Of a DNA stretch of 64,000 nt, positions 1 through 9,162 are shown piece after piece. Both the position numbers and the translations under genes were made by a program. The notes under the pieces were generated by a model. That model was not told the DNA's origin, did no database searches, and was given only the letters and a program-made list of their open reading frames with translations. Source of the DNA: Flavobacterium marginilacus. GTDB lineage: Bacteria; Bacteroidota; Bacteroidia; Flavobacteriales; Flavobacteriaceae. The stretch lies in NCBI RefSeq assembly GCF_026870155.1, contig NZ_CP113975.1, positions 1,674,001 through 1,738,000 on the forward strand, given 5' to 3'. Each line of letters starts with the position of its first letter. Position 1 is the stretch's first letter.

Positions 1-1
1 T

Positions 2-1294
2 AAGCTATTTTATAAAAAAGCCTTAACCGAATCCAAATGTTATTCTTGGCTGAAGTATTTATCTAATGATATTGGAAGCCGTTTGTCTGGATCTTCCAAT
101 GCTGCAGCAGCTGTTGAATATACAAAATCACAATTAGAAGGACTTGGGCTTGATAAAGTTTATCTGCAGGAAGTAATGGTGCCTCATTGGGTACGCGGTG
201 AAAAAGAAACTGCATACATTTTAGATAATAAAATTAAAACTGCTGTTCCAATATGTGCTTTAGGCGGTTCTATTGCAACGGCAAAGACTGGTCTTACTGC
301 TGAGGTTATAGAAGTGCAGGGTATTAAAGATCTAGAGGCATTAGGAGATAAAATAAAAGGCAAAATTGTGTTTTTTAACAGACCGATGAATCCTGAAAAT
401 ATTGAAACTTTTATGTCATATGGAGCATGTGTGGATCAAAGATTTGCCGGCGCAAAAGAAGCTGCAAAATTTGGTGCAGTAGGTGCAATCGTGCGTTCAA
501 TGAATCTACGTTTAGACGATTTTCCGCATACTGGAGCCCAAAGTTATGGTGACCTGCCAAAAGAAAAATACATTCCTACAGCAGCAATAAGTACAAACGG
601 AGCTGAATTATTGAGTGAGTCATTAAAAAAAAATCCAGCATTAAAGTTTTATTTCAAACAATCATGCGAGACATTGCCTGATGTGTTGTCATATAACGTA
701 ATTGGAGAATTGACAGGAACAGAGCATCCAGAAAATATTATGGTTGTTGGCGGACATCTTGATTCTTGGGACTTGGCAGATGGCTCTCATGATGATGGTG
801 CAGGAGTAGTGCAGAGTATGGAGGTAATCCGTACGCTTAAAAACATAAATTATAAGCCAAAAAACACCATTCGTGTAGTGCTGTTTATGAATGAAGAAAA
901 TGGCGGAAAAGGCGGTGCCAAATATGAAGAAGCGGCGAAGCAAAAGAATGAAAATCATATTTTCGCTCTAGAAAGTGATTCTGGCGGTTTTACTCCAAGA
1001 GGTTTTTCTATTGAGTCTGATGAGGCTAATGTGAAAAAGATACAGGGATTTAAAGAACTGTTTGAACCTTATTTGGTACATAGCTTTACAATTGGCCACG
1101 CTGGATCAGATATCGGGCATTTAACATCTAAAAAAATTGTCAAAGCAGGATTAAAGCCAGATTCTCAGCGTTATTTTGATTACCATCATGCTGCAAATGA
1201 TAAGTTTGATGCAATTAATAAACGAGAGTTAGAACTTGGTGCAGCGACTATGACATCACTTATTTATTTGATAGATCAAAAAGGTATAGAATAA
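2..1294 (+). CDS. M28 family zinc aminopeptidase (5' end cut by window)
   Basis: Metallo-aminopeptidase of the M28 family, probably an exported exopeptidase that trims peptides. The reading frame is already open at base 2 and runs through a TTG at 83, so the gene starts outside the window; the 83 start is only an internal codon. Visible motifs are HLDSWD followed by DDGAGV (first zinc ligands and bridging Asp, about bases 750-805), MNEENGGKGG (catalytic Glu and ligand, about 886-915), ESDSGG and a late YHHAAND His (about 1180-1200). All the expected metal ligands look present. It is followed by a strong hairpin terminator. The exact substrate cannot be read from sequence. Confidence 0.85.
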   Translation, partial: KLFYKKALTESKCYSWLKYLSNDIGSRLSGSSNAAAAVEYTKSQLEGLGLDKVYLQEVMVPHWVRGEKETAYILDNKIKTAVPICALGGSIATAKTGLTAEVIEVQGIKDLEALGDKIKGKIVFFNRPMNPENIETFMSYGACVDQRFAGAKEAAKFGAVGAIVRSMNLRLDDFPHTGAQSYGDLPKEKYIPTAAISTNGAELLSESLKKNPALKFYFKQSCETLPDVLSYNVIGELTGTEHPENIMVVGGHLDSWDLADGSHDDGAGVVQSMEVIRTLKNINYKPKNTIRVVLFMNEENGGKGGAKYEEAAKQKNENHIFALESDSGGFTPRGFSIESDEANVKKIQGFKELFEPYLVHSFTIGHAGSDIGHLTSKKIVKAGLKPDSQRYFDYHHAANDKFDAINKRELELGAATMTSLIYLIDQKGIE

Positions 1295-1320
1295 TTTTAA
1301 TGATTATAATTTAATGACAG

Positions 1321-1351
1321 CCTGCACAGAATTAATTCTTGCAGGTTTTTT
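1321..1351 (+). terminator. Intrinsic terminator after the M28 peptidase gene
   Basis: CCTGCA at 1321-1326 pairs with TGCAGG at 1340-1345. The interior AGAATTAATTCT (1328-1339) is itself a perfect palindrome, giving a long stem with a single bulged C. It is followed directly by six T. Confidence 0.8.
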
Positions 1352-1504
1352 GTTTAAAGTTACTATTAGAGATACTGGAATAGTTAATAATTGAAATACT
1401 AATTTTGTCATAAATAAATGTAAAAACCCAAATTTTTCAGACATACTTACTTTTTATTGCACAAAATAAATCCTATTTTAGCGTTCCATTAAAAGAATAA
1501 AAAG

Positions 1505-2362
1505 ATGATTACTGAAGAGCAGTTTCAAAACGAACTGAAAGTATTGATTGCAAATGCTATTAGAGAAGATGTAGGATCTGGAGATTATAGTTCATTGGCC
1601 TGTATTCCAGAAAGTGCAATGGGCAAAGCCAAATTACTGGTGAAAGAAGACGGTATTATTGCCGGCGTAGCTTTTGCAAAAATGATATTTGAATATGTGG
1701 ATCCAAATATGCAGATTGAAACCTTCATTCAGGATGGAACTCCAGTCAAAAAAGGTGACGTGGTTTTTCATGTTTCAGGAAGTTCGCAGTCGATTTTAAA
1801 GTCCGAGAGAGTGGTGCTGAATTCGATGCAGAGAATGAGTGCCATTGCTACCAAAACAAATAGTTATGTACAGCTGTTAGAAGGAACAGATACCAAAATA
1901 TTGGATACAAGAAAAACCACTCCTGGATTTCGTGTTGCCGAGAAATGGGCAGTAACAATCGGAGGCGGAGAAAATCATCGTTTTGCTTTGTATGATATGG
2001 TAATGCTAAAGGATAATCACATTGATTTTGCAGGAGGAATTACATTGGCAATAGCCAAAACAAAAGCTTATTTAAAAGAAAATAACTTAGACTTAAAAAT
2101 TATTGTAGAAGCCAGAGATCTTTCTGAAATTGAAGAAATTTTAAAAAGTGACGGCGTACACAGAATCTTGATTGATAATTTCAATTATGAAGATACCCGC
2201 ACTGCTGTAGCTTTAATTGGTAACAAATGCCAAACGGAATCTTCTGGAAACATCAATGAAACAACAATGCGCAATTACGCAGAATGCGGTGTGAATTATA
2301 TTTCTTCGGGTGCATTGACACATTCTGTTTATAATATGGATTTAAGTTTGAAAGCGATTTAG
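1505..2362 (+). CDS. nadC: Nicotinate-nucleotide pyrophosphorylase (quinolinate phosphoribosyltransferase)
   Basis: Converts quinolinate and PRPP to nicotinate mononucleotide, CO2 and pyrophosphate in de novo NAD synthesis; cytoplasmic. The 285-aa length is normal for NadC. The family signature DTRKTTPG lies at residues 134-141 and is followed by the ENHRF and MLKDNH active-site segments (about 156-172). The C-terminal half carries the expected barrel motifs VEA, IDN and SSGALTHS. The ATG at 1505 follows a 210-bp spacer holding the upstream terminator. The YihY gene begins 4 bp after the stop, so the two are probably cotranscribed. No nadA or nadB is present in the window. Confidence 0.96.
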   Translation: MITEEQFQNELKVLIANAIREDVGSGDYSSLACIPESAMGKAKLLVKEDGIIAGVAFAKMIFEYVDPNMQIETFIQDGTPVKKGDVVFHVSGSSQSILKSERVVLNSMQRMSAIATKTNSYVQLLEGTDTKILDTRKTTPGFRVAEKWAVTIGGGENHRFALYDMVMLKDNHIDFAGGITLAIAKTKAYLKENNLDLKIIVEARDLSEIEEILKSDGVHRILIDNFNYEDTRTAVALIGNKCQTESSGNINETTMRNYAECGVNYISSGALTHSVYNMDLSLKAI

Positions 2363-2366
2363 AGTT

Positions 2367-3293
2367 ATGACGTTTAAGATCGAGGCAAAAATCGAAAAAA
2401 TCCCAATTATCAGAAATCTGATGCATATCTTGAAAAAGATCAAAATGCCAGGTTTGGGAGGATTTTCTTTTTATGATTTATTAGAATTGTATTTTGAAGG
2501 AATCATCGATGGAGCATTTTCTTATCATGCCAGTGCGGTTGCTTTTAGCTTTTTTATGGCGCTGTTTCCATTTGCCTTATTTATTTTAAACTTAATACCT
2601 TACATTCCTATTGAAGGTTTTCAGGAGGATTTTCTACAATTTGTTAAGGAAGGAGTGCCTCCAAATACCTTTGATGCAATAGCTAATATTGTAAACGATA
2701 TTCTTAATAACAGTCATACAGGATTAGTGTCTTCGGGATTTTTTCTATCTATTTTCCTGATGGCTAATGGTATAAATGGAATTCTTGGCGGATTCGAATC
2801 TTCCCGTCATGTTTTGGAAAAAAGAGGTTTTCTGAACCAGTATTTTGTTGCCTTAGGAATTTCATTACTGCTTTCTATTCTCTTGCTTTTAACAGTCGCA
2901 ATTATTGTAGTTTTTGAGGTTTTAATTCAAAGTACAGCGATACAGGATGTGTTGAGTGACCGCATTCCGCTGATTATTTTAGGAAGATATATTTTTGTAA
3001 TATTAATGATATTGATCACATCTTCTGTTTTATTGCGATACGGAACCAAGCAGTCACATAAACCGCCATTCATTAGTGTTGGCTCGGTTTTTACTACAGT
3101 GCTTATAGTTATTTCATCCTATTTTTTCGGAATCTGGGTGCTGCGGTTTTCAAAATATAATGAATTGTACGGTTCGATCGGGACATTGTTGATTATGATG
3201 TTTTATATCTGGATTAACTGTATGATTTTATTATTAGGGTTTGAATTGAATGCAACGATTCGTAAATTAAAAAAGAGCAGATCGGAGAATTAA
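2367..3293 (+). CDS. YihY/BrkB family inner-membrane protein
   Basis: Polytopic membrane protein of the YihY/BrkB family (once misnamed ribonuclease BN); its biochemical role is not established. The protein is 308 aa. It has an N-terminal amphipathic stretch, the family motif YHASAVAFSFFMALFPFALF (about residues 53-72), and several further hydrophobic segments around 120-150, 165-190, 205-225, 235-260 and 270-295. A charged tail (RKLKKSRSEN) ends the protein. It starts 4 bp after nadC, suggesting shared transcription. No active-site residues can be named. Confidence 0.88.
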   Translation: MTFKIEAKIEKIPIIRNLMHILKKIKMPGLGGFSFYDLLELYFEGIIDGAFSYHASAVAFSFFMALFPFALFILNLIPYIPIEGFQEDFLQFVKEGVPPNTFDAIANIVNDILNNSHTGLVSSGFFLSIFLMANGINGILGGFESSRHVLEKRGFLNQYFVALGISLLLSILLLLTVAIIVVFEVLIQSTAIQDVLSDRIPLIILGRYIFVILMILITSSVLLRYGTKQSHKPPFISVGSVFTTVLIVISSYFFGIWVLRFSKYNELYGSIGTLLIMMFYIWINCMILLLGFELNATIRKLKKSRSEN

Positions 3294-3403
3294 AGTTGGA
3301 GTATAAGTGTTATTGTTTAAATGTAATTTTGTATTCTTGCGAAGAGTAATTCGAGGAGTTAATTTCGAATAATAAAATTTTTGCTTCAATAATTTAATAA
3401 AAA

Positions 3404-3838
3404 ATGAAAAAAAGTATCGTATTTGGTTTGGTTTTGTGTTTTTTAATGATTTTTAATGCTCAGGGACAGACGGTTTTAGGAAAATGGAAAACTATCGATG
3501 ACGAGACAGGTCAGGCCAAATCAATTGTTGAAATTTACGAAAAATCAGGAAAAATCTACGGAAAAATTATTGACATAATAAATTCGCAAAAGAGAAAAGA
3601 CCTTTGCTTAAAATGTTCAGGTGAGGATAAAAATGCTCCAATTTTAGGATTGATAATTATAAAAGGCCTTGTGAAAGATGGAGATGAATATAATGACGGA
3701 AAAATTTTGGATCCTTTAAAAGGGGAAGAGTATAAATGTTTCATTACACTTGATGGAAAAGATAAACTAAAAGTTAGAGGTTTTATTGGTGTTTCTTTAT
3801 TTGGAAGAACTCAATATTGGACGAGAGTTAAGAATTAA
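3404..3838 (+). CDS. DUF2147 exported protein
   Basis: Small secreted or periplasmic protein of the DUF2147 family, whose function is unknown. The first ~21 residues form a signal peptide ending at AQGQ. The mature part begins TVLGKWKTIDDETG, the typical DUF2147 opening, and contains the family's DGKILDPLKGEEY segment and the C-terminal W-T-R ending (QYWTRVKN). Length (144 aa) is normal. It lies 15 bp before the metallo-beta-lactamase gene on the same strand, so the two are probably cotranscribed. A TAATTTTG at 3324-3331 may be a -7 element, but no well-placed -33 TTG is seen. Confidence 0.85.
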   Translation: MKKSIVFGLVLCFLMIFNAQGQTVLGKWKTIDDETGQAKSIVEIYEKSGKIYGKIIDIINSQKRKDLCLKCSGEDKNAPILGLIIIKGLVKDGDEYNDGKILDPLKGEEYKCFITLDGKDKLKVRGFIGVSLFGRTQYWTRVKN

Positions 3839-3853
3839 TTTTAAATATATAGA

Positions 3854-4609
3854 ATGCGAATAGCAACATCAATAATTGTATTCTTCAGCATACTGTCGCA
3901 TAGTTTTGGACAAGCTAAAAATTCGCCATTGCAAATAAGTCATCTCACAGGTGACTTTTATGTTTATAAAACTTTTCATGACTATAAGGGAACTCTGATT
4001 TCTGCAAATGCAATGTATCTGGTTACAGATAAAGGTGTTGTTTTATTTGATGCTCCTTGGGATCCAGCCCAGTTTCAGCCTTTGTTGGATAGTATAAAAT
4101 CAAGATATAAAAAAGAGGTTGTAATGTATTTTGCAACGCATTCTCATGAAGATCGTGCAGGTGGTTTTGAGTTTTACAGGAAAAAAGGAATCAAAACATA
4201 TTCAATTAAAGCAACTGATGAAATTCTTAAAAAGGAGAATAAAATAAGAGCCGAATTTGTGATTCCGAATGACAGTATTTTTGAAGTAGGAGAATATAAA
4301 TTTGAAGTGTATTTTCCTGGCAAGGGTCATGCCCCAGATAATATTGTAGTCTGGTTTGACAAAGAAAAAGTGCTTTATGGTGGATGTTTTGTTAAAAGCA
4401 CTGAAGCAAAAGATTTAGGCTATTTGGGAGATGCTGATGTTAATGAGTGGGAAAACTCCATTAAAAAAGCACAATCAAAATTTAGAACTCCAAAATATAG
4501 TATTCCAGGACATGATGATTGGACAGATATAGAGTCTTTGAACCATACCCTGAAAATGGTTCAGGAATATAAAAATAAAAAAGTATCTGATAAATTAAAT
4601 AAAAAGTAA
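3854..4609 (+). CDS. Subclass B1 metallo-beta-lactamase
   Basis: Periplasmic zinc beta-lactamase expected to hydrolyse penicillins, cephalosporins and carbapenems. It is 251 aa with a signal peptide (about residues 1-20, ending HSFGQ). All B1 zinc ligands are visible: His96, His98 and Asp100 in THSHEDRAGG, His159 in GKGHAPDN, Cys178 in YGGCFVKS, and His220 in IPGHDDW. The stretch after Cys178 (KSTEAKDLGYLGDA) is typical of chromosomal flavobacterial enzymes such as BlaB and JOHN-1. It sits between a DUF2147 gene and priA with no mobile-element signs, so it looks intrinsic rather than acquired. Substrate range is inferred from the family. Confidence 0.92.
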   Translation: MRIATSIIVFFSILSHSFGQAKNSPLQISHLTGDFYVYKTFHDYKGTLISANAMYLVTDKGVVLFDAPWDPAQFQPLLDSIKSRYKKEVVMYFATHSHEDRAGGFEFYRKKGIKTYSIKATDEILKKENKIRAEFVIPNDSIFEVGEYKFEVYFPGKGHAPDNIVVWFDKEKVLYGGCFVKSTEAKDLGYLGDADVNEWENSIKKAQSKFRTPKYSIPGHDDWTDIESLNHTLKMVQEYKNKKVSDKLNKK

Positions 4610-4633
4610 ATTTACAGACTATAAAATCTTTAC

Positions 4634-7084
4634 ATGCATTTCGTTGAAGTCATTTTGCCGCTTTCTCTTGCCAAGACTTTTACATACAGAGTTTCGGAAG
4701 CTGAGTTCCTTTTTATAAAAAAAGGAATGAGGGTCACAGTACCTTTCGGCAAAAATAAAATCTATACGGCTTTGGTTATTGAAATTCACAATAACACGCC
4801 AACTTCATACGAAGCCAAAGAGATTCATCAAATTTTAGATACTGCACCTTTAGTTACAGAATTTCAAATCAATCATTGGCTGTGGATTGCTGATTATTAT
4901 ATGTGTGCCATAGGTGATGTGTATCGCAATGCCATGCCAAGCGCCTTGTTATTGGAAAGTGAAACACTGATAACAAGTAAAAGTGATTCTATTGTTGATG
5001 AAACCCAGCTTTCCGATGATGAATATTTAATCTATGAAGCCTTACAGCAACAGAGTTCATTGAAGATTCAGGATATTATTTCGATTTTGAATAAGAAGAA
5101 TATTTTTCCTGTTATTCAAAAACTGATTGATAAAAATGTTCTGGTGCTTCAGGAAGAACTGCAGGAAACATACAAGCCAAAATTGGTTCGATATGTGAGA
5201 TTACATTCGAAATACGATTCTAATGACGGGTTAAAAGACCTGCTTGAAATTTTAAAAAGTGCCAATAAACAAAAGGAAATAGTTCTAAATTATTTCCAAT
5301 TAAGCGCTTCTGAAAAAAAGCCGATTACCGTTAAAAAATTGATAGAAACTGCTCAATCTTCTCCCGCAATTGTAAAGGCATTGGTCGAAAAAGAAATTTT
5401 GGAAGAGTATTACCTGCAGGAAGACCGAATCAATTTTACTGGAAAAGGAAGAGAAGATGAACTGCAATTGAGTCCAGATCAGCAAAAAGCTTTTGAATCC
5501 ATTAAAGAAAATTTTGCAGCAAAAGCAGTCTGTCTTTTACACGGAATTACTTCAAGCGGAAAAACAGAAATTTACATCAAGCTTATAGAAGAATATTTAG
5601 CAACAGGCAAGCAGGTGCTGTATTTGTTGCCGGAAATTGTTTTGACGGCTCAACTGGTTTACAGAATACGAACTCATTTTGGAAATAAAGTGGCTGTTTT
5701 TCATTCTAAATTTAATAATAATGAAAGAGTTGAGGTTTGGAATCAGGTTTTATTAAATGCGTCAAAAGCTCAGATTGTAATTGGAGCCAGATCGGCTTTG
5801 TTTTTGCCTTTTTATGATTTAGGATTTATAATTATTGACGAAGAACACGAACAAACTTTTAAACAGTCAGATCCTGCTCCTAGATTTCATGCCCGCGATT
5901 CGGCTATTGTTTTGGCCAATGCGCACAAGGCAAAAGTACTTTTAGGTTCGGCGACACCAAGTCTTGAAACGTATTATAATGCTAAATCGGGTAAGTTTGG
6001 ATTTGTCGAAATAATGAAGCGTTTTGGAAATTCAAGTCTGCCTGAAGTTTTGCTGGTAGATTTGAAAGATAAGTATTTCCGAAAAAAAATGAACGGTCAT
6101 TTTAGTGATCTTTTGATAGAAGAAATTACAACGTCTTTGTCTTTGGGGGAGCAGGTAATTTTGTTTCAAAACAGAAGGGGATATTCACCGATTATAGAAT
6201 GCATTACCTGCGGACATATTCCTCATTGTCAGTCCTGCGATGTGAGTTTGACCTATCATAAACATAAAAATCAGCTCCGTTGCCATTATTGCGGATATTC
6301 TATTGCAAATCCAACGCATTGTCACGCCTGTCATAGTGTAGATTTAACGACCAAAGGCTTGGGAACTGAACAGATAGAACAGGAACTGATTACTATTTTT
6401 CCAAATGCCAAAATCGGAAGAATGGATCAGGATACAACGCGTGGGAAATTTGGTTTCGAAAAAATAATTGACAGCTTTAAGAATAGGGAGTTTGATATTT
6501 TGGTGGGTACTCAGATGCTTGCCAAAGGTCTGGATTTTGATAATGTAAATTTGGTTGGGATCATGAATGCAGATACGATGCTGTATCATCCGGATTTCAG
6601 GGCTTTCGAAAGAAGTTTCCAAATGATGACCCAAGTGGCGGGACGTGCCGGACGCTCTGATAAAAAAGGGAAAGTTATTATTCAGACGTATAACCCAAAT
6701 CATAATACTATTCAGCAGGTTACCCACTCCAATTATATAGGAATGTATAATGAGCAATTGTATGACAGGCAGATATATAAGTATCCGCCATATTTCAGAA
6801 TTATAAAACTGACTTTGAAACAACGCGATTTTGATAAACTAAAGGAAGGTGCTATGTGGCTGTACCAAGTCTTGAGTCAGAATCTAGTCATGCCAGTATT
6901 AGGTCCCGAAGAGCCTGCAATCAGCAGAATCCGAAATGAATATATAAGGACTATAATCATTAAAATTCCTCAAAATAATTCCATTGGAGGTACAAAAAAA
7001 ACTATCCAGAAGATACTGAATAGTTTTGAGGCTGTTTCACAATACAGGTCTATTAAAGTAACCGTAAATGTGGATTTTTATTAA
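4634..7084 (+). CDS. priA: Primosomal protein N' (replication restart helicase)
   Basis: 3'-5' superfamily 2 DNA helicase that recognises stalled forks and reloads the replisome. It is 816 aa. The N-terminal 3'BD domain begins FVEVILPLSLAKTFTYRV. Walker A is GITSSGKT (about 304-311) and the DEEH box is IIDEEHEQTF. A two-zinc cysteine cluster (CITCG, CQSC, CHYCG, CHAC) lies about 515-560. The helicase C-terminal part has GTEQIEQEL, GTQMLAKGLDF and QVAGRAGR. All motifs look intact. It starts 24 bp after the beta-lactamase stop. A convergent response regulator ends 9 bp downstream. Confidence 0.97.
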   Translation: MHFVEVILPLSLAKTFTYRVSEAEFLFIKKGMRVTVPFGKNKIYTALVIEIHNNTPTSYEAKEIHQILDTAPLVTEFQINHWLWIADYYMCAIGDVYRNAMPSALLLESETLITSKSDSIVDETQLSDDEYLIYEALQQQSSLKIQDIISILNKKNIFPVIQKLIDKNVLVLQEELQETYKPKLVRYVRLHSKYDSNDGLKDLLEILKSANKQKEIVLNYFQLSASEKKPITVKKLIETAQSSPAIVKALVEKEILEEYYLQEDRINFTGKGREDELQLSPDQQKAFESIKENFAAKAVCLLHGITSSGKTEIYIKLIEEYLATGKQVLYLLPEIVLTAQLVYRIRTHFGNKVAVFHSKFNNNERVEVWNQVLLNASKAQIVIGARSALFLPFYDLGFIIIDEEHEQTFKQSDPAPRFHARDSAIVLANAHKAKVLLGSATPSLETYYNAKSGKFGFVEIMKRFGNSSLPEVLLVDLKDKYFRKKMNGHFSDLLIEEITTSLSLGEQVILFQNRRGYSPIIECITCGHIPHCQSCDVSLTYHKHKNQLRCHYCGYSIANPTHCHACHSVDLTTKGLGTEQIEQELITIFPNAKIGRMDQDTTRGKFGFEKIIDSFKNREFDILVGTQMLAKGLDFDNVNLVGIMNADTMLYHPDFRAFERSFQMMTQVAGRAGRSDKKGKVIIQTYNPNHNTIQQVTHSNYIGMYNEQLYDRQIYKYPPYFRIIKLTLKQRDFDKLKEGAMWLYQVLSQNLVMPVLGPEEPAISRIRNEYIRTIIIKIPQNNSIGGTKKTIQKILNSFEAVSQYRSIKVTVNVDFY

Positions 7085-7093
7085 GGTATGGTT

Positions 7094-7789
7094 TTATGAA
7101 TAAGCAAGAGCTTTTACTAGATCTTCTTTCTTATTTCTGCTCAAAGGAATTTTTGTAACTCCAATTTCAGCAAACTTGCTGTTGAAACGGTCAATTTTGT
7201 CAATATTTACAATATAAGATTTGTGTACCCTGATAAATTTGTCCTTTGATAAATCATTTTCAAAAGATTTCATTGTAGAAAGTACCAGATTGCTGTCATC
7301 TTCCGTCACTACTTTTACATAATCGCCAAAAGCTTCAATCCATTTGATTTTGGAAGTGAATATCTTTAGTTTTTTTAGATTACTTTTAATAAAAATATGC
7401 TCTCCTTCATCCTCTTTGTTTTCTTTTTTAAGAAGAAAGTGGTCAATTGCTCTGCGGACAGAAGCGTTAAAGCGTTCAATAGAAATTGGCTTTTGCAGAT
7501 AATCAGTAGCATCATAATCAAATGCCTTCATTGCGTATTCTGCTTTTGAAGTAATGAAAATAATCTGAGGCTTGGTTTTTAAACCATCAAGAAAATCAAA
7601 ACCGCTGATTACAGGCATTTCAATATCAAGAAATATCAAATCTACAGTATGAACGGTCATGCAGCTTTTGGCTTCAATTGCATTCGAAAAATCTCCGATT
7701 AGGTTTAAGTTGGTATGATTATTAACTAGTTTTGCAATAATCATTCTTTGTATTGAACTATCATCAACAACAACACAGTTTAGTTTCAT
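7094..7789 (-). CDS. LytTR-type response regulator (orphan)
   Basis: DNA-binding response regulator of the LytR/AlgR class: an N-terminal receiver domain (acidic pair at residues 9-10, phosphoacceptor Asp55 in FLDIEMP) and a C-terminal LytTR domain from about residue 130 (IKWIEAFGDYVKV, FIRVHKSYIVN, IPLSRNKKEDL). I start it at the ATG whose complement is 7787-7789 (MKLNCVVVDDSS); an in-frame upstream start would add 16 residues with no homology-like content. No histidine kinase gene is adjacent, so its partner lies elsewhere. Targets are unknown. The same domain order is seen in the regulator at 47152. Confidence 0.9.
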   Translation of the reverse strand: MKLNCVVVDDSSIQRMIIAKLVNNHTNLNLIGDFSNAIEAKSCMTVHTVDLIFLDIEMPVISGFDFLDGLKTKPQIIFITSKAEYAMKAFDYDATDYLQKPISIERFNASVRRAIDHFLLKKENKEDEGEHIFIKSNLKKLKIFTSKIKWIEAFGDYVKVVTEDDSNLVLSTMKSFENDLSKDKFIRVHKSYIVNIDKIDRFNSKFAEIGVTKIPLSRNKKEDLVKALAYS

Positions 7790-7894
7790 AGTATTAAGTT
7801 TTTGATTCGGTGGAGTAAAAATAGTTTTTTTTTTCAATTAATTTTAAAAATTCAATTTTTTTTTCTCCGTTCATCGATTATAGTTAATTTGTGC

Positions 7895-7924
7895 TTGCTA
7901 GTTCGAAAAAAAAGATTACTTTTG
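7895..7924 (+). promoter_or_regulatory. Promoter of the rpsF-rpsR-rplI operon
   Basis: TTG at 7895-7897, a 19-bp spacer, then TACTTTTG at 7917-7924. This is a perfect match to the Bacteroidota sigma-A pattern TTG-N19-TAnnTTTG. rpsF starts about 30 bp downstream. Confidence 0.75.
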
Positions 7925-7954
7925 CACCCAATTTAACAAATAAATAAATTTTTT

Positions 7955-8296
7955 ATGAATCATTATGAAACTGTTTTCATTTTAAATCCCGTTTTATCTG
8001 AGGTTCAGGTAAAGGAAACAGTAAGCAAATTTGAAGATTTTCTTACTAGTAGAGGAGCTGAAATGGTATCTAAAGAAGACTGGGGTCTTAAAAAGATGGC
8101 TTACGAAATCCAAAACAAGAAAAGCGGATTTTATCATTTATTCGAATTCAAAGTTGCTGGAGAAGTTCTTGTTGCTTTTGAAACTGAATTCAGACGTGAC
8201 GAAAGAGTTATGCGTTTCTTAACTGTAAGTCTTGACAAACATGCTATCTCTTGGGCTGAAAGAAGAAGAGCAAAACTTAAATCTCAAAAAGCTTAA
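7955..8296 (+). CDS. rpsF: 30S ribosomal protein bS6
   Basis: Ribosomal protein bS6, which binds 16S rRNA together with bS18 on the small-subunit platform. It is 113 aa and begins with the typical [12 protein letters not shown]. Conserved internal segments are [23 protein letters not shown] and [11 protein letters not shown]. First gene of rpsF-rpsR-rplI with a good promoter just upstream; bS18 begins 5 bp after the stop. Function is established for the family. Confidence 0.98.
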   Translation: MNHYETVFILNPVLSEVQVKETVSKFEDFLTSRGAEMVSKEDWGLKKMAYEIQNKKSGFYHLFEFKVAGEVLVAFETEFRRDERVMRFLTVSLDKHAISWAERRRAKLKSQKA

Positions 8297-8301
8297 TTAT
8301 C

Positions 8302-8598
8302 ATGGCAACATTACAACAATCTGCTTCAGGAAAAAAAGACGGGGATATCAGATATCTTACGCCTTTGAACATAGAAACGAACAAAACTAAAAAGTATTGC
8401 CGTTTCAAAAAATCAGGTATCAAATATATCGATTATAAAGATGCTGATTTCTTATTGAAATTCGTTAATGAGCAAGGAAAAATTCTTCCTCGCCGTTTAA
8501 CAGGAACTTCATTAAAATACCAAAGAAAAGTGTCTGTAGCTGTAAAAAGAGCTCGTCACTTAGCTTTAATGCCATACGTGGCCGATTTATTAAAATAA
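8302..8598 (+). CDS. rpsR: 30S ribosomal protein bS18
   Basis: Ribosomal protein bS18, partner of bS6. It is 98 aa. The core signature [19 protein letters not shown] (residues 33-51) and [20 protein letters not shown] are intact. The N-terminal ~20 residues are an extension common in Bacteroidota. It lies 5 bp after rpsF and 66 bp before rplI, in one operon. Confidence 0.98.
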   Translation: MATLQQSASGKKDGDIRYLTPLNIETNKTKKYCRFKKSGIKYIDYKDADFLLKFVNEQGKILPRRLTGTSLKYQRKVSVAVKRARHLALMPYVADLLK

Positions 8599-8664
8599 TT
8601 AAAAATTAATAGTTGTTGGTTTTCATTATAATGGAACCTAACTTCTCAAACAAAGGACAACAAC

Positions 8665-9108
8665 ATGGAACTTATTTTAAGAAAAGACGTTCAGAATTTA
8701 GGATTTAAAGATGATGTAGTAACTGTAAAAAACGGATACGGTCGTAACTTTTTAATCCCACAAGGATTTGCTCATTTAGCTACTTCTTCTGCAAAGAAAG
8801 TATTGGCTGAAAACCTTAAACAAAGAGCTCACAAAGAAGCTAAAATCGTTGCTGATGCAAAAGCATTAGCTGAAGCTTTGAAAGCTATCGAAATTAAAAT
8901 TTCTGCAAAAGCAGGTGGTGAAAAATTATTTGGATCTATCACAAACATTGATATCGCTGCAGCTTTAGCTAACGCAGGTCAAGAAATTGATAGAAAGTTT
9001 ATCACTTCCGGTATTGTTAAACGTACTGGTAAATATACTGCTTCTGTAAGATTACACAGAGATGTAATCGTTGAATTAGCATATGAAATTGTTGCTGAAA
9101 AAGCATAA
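8665..9108 (+). CDS. rplI: 50S ribosomal protein bL9
   Basis: Ribosomal protein bL9, which binds 23S rRNA domain V. It is 147 aa, with the N-terminal domain motif VKNGYGRNFLIPQGFA (residues 21-36), a long connecting helix rich in Ala, Lys and Glu, and a C-terminal domain (KLFGSIT to VRLHRDVIVELAYEIV). Third gene of the operon; an intrinsic terminator follows 20 bp after its stop. Confidence 0.98.
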   Translation: MELILRKDVQNLGFKDDVVTVKNGYGRNFLIPQGFAHLATSSAKKVLAENLKQRAHKEAKIVADAKALAEALKAIEIKISAKAGGEKLFGSITNIDIAAALANAGQEIDRKFITSGIVKRTGKYTASVRLHRDVIVELAYEIVAEKA

Positions 9109-9128
9109 TTTTTAAATGTATATATTGA

Positions 9129-9155
9129 AATCCCGATGAAAGTCGGGATTTTTTT
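9129..9155 (+). terminator. Terminator of the rpsF-rpsR-rplI operon
   Basis: AATCCCGA (9129-9136) pairs with TCGGGATT (9143-9150) around a 6-nt loop, followed by a run of T to 9155. Confidence 0.88.
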
Positions 9156-9162
9156 GTTTGAT

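Noticed and set aside
1352-1504. Riboswitch before nadC
   Set aside because: The leader is short and I see no conserved aptamer-like structure; only the upstream terminator is clear.
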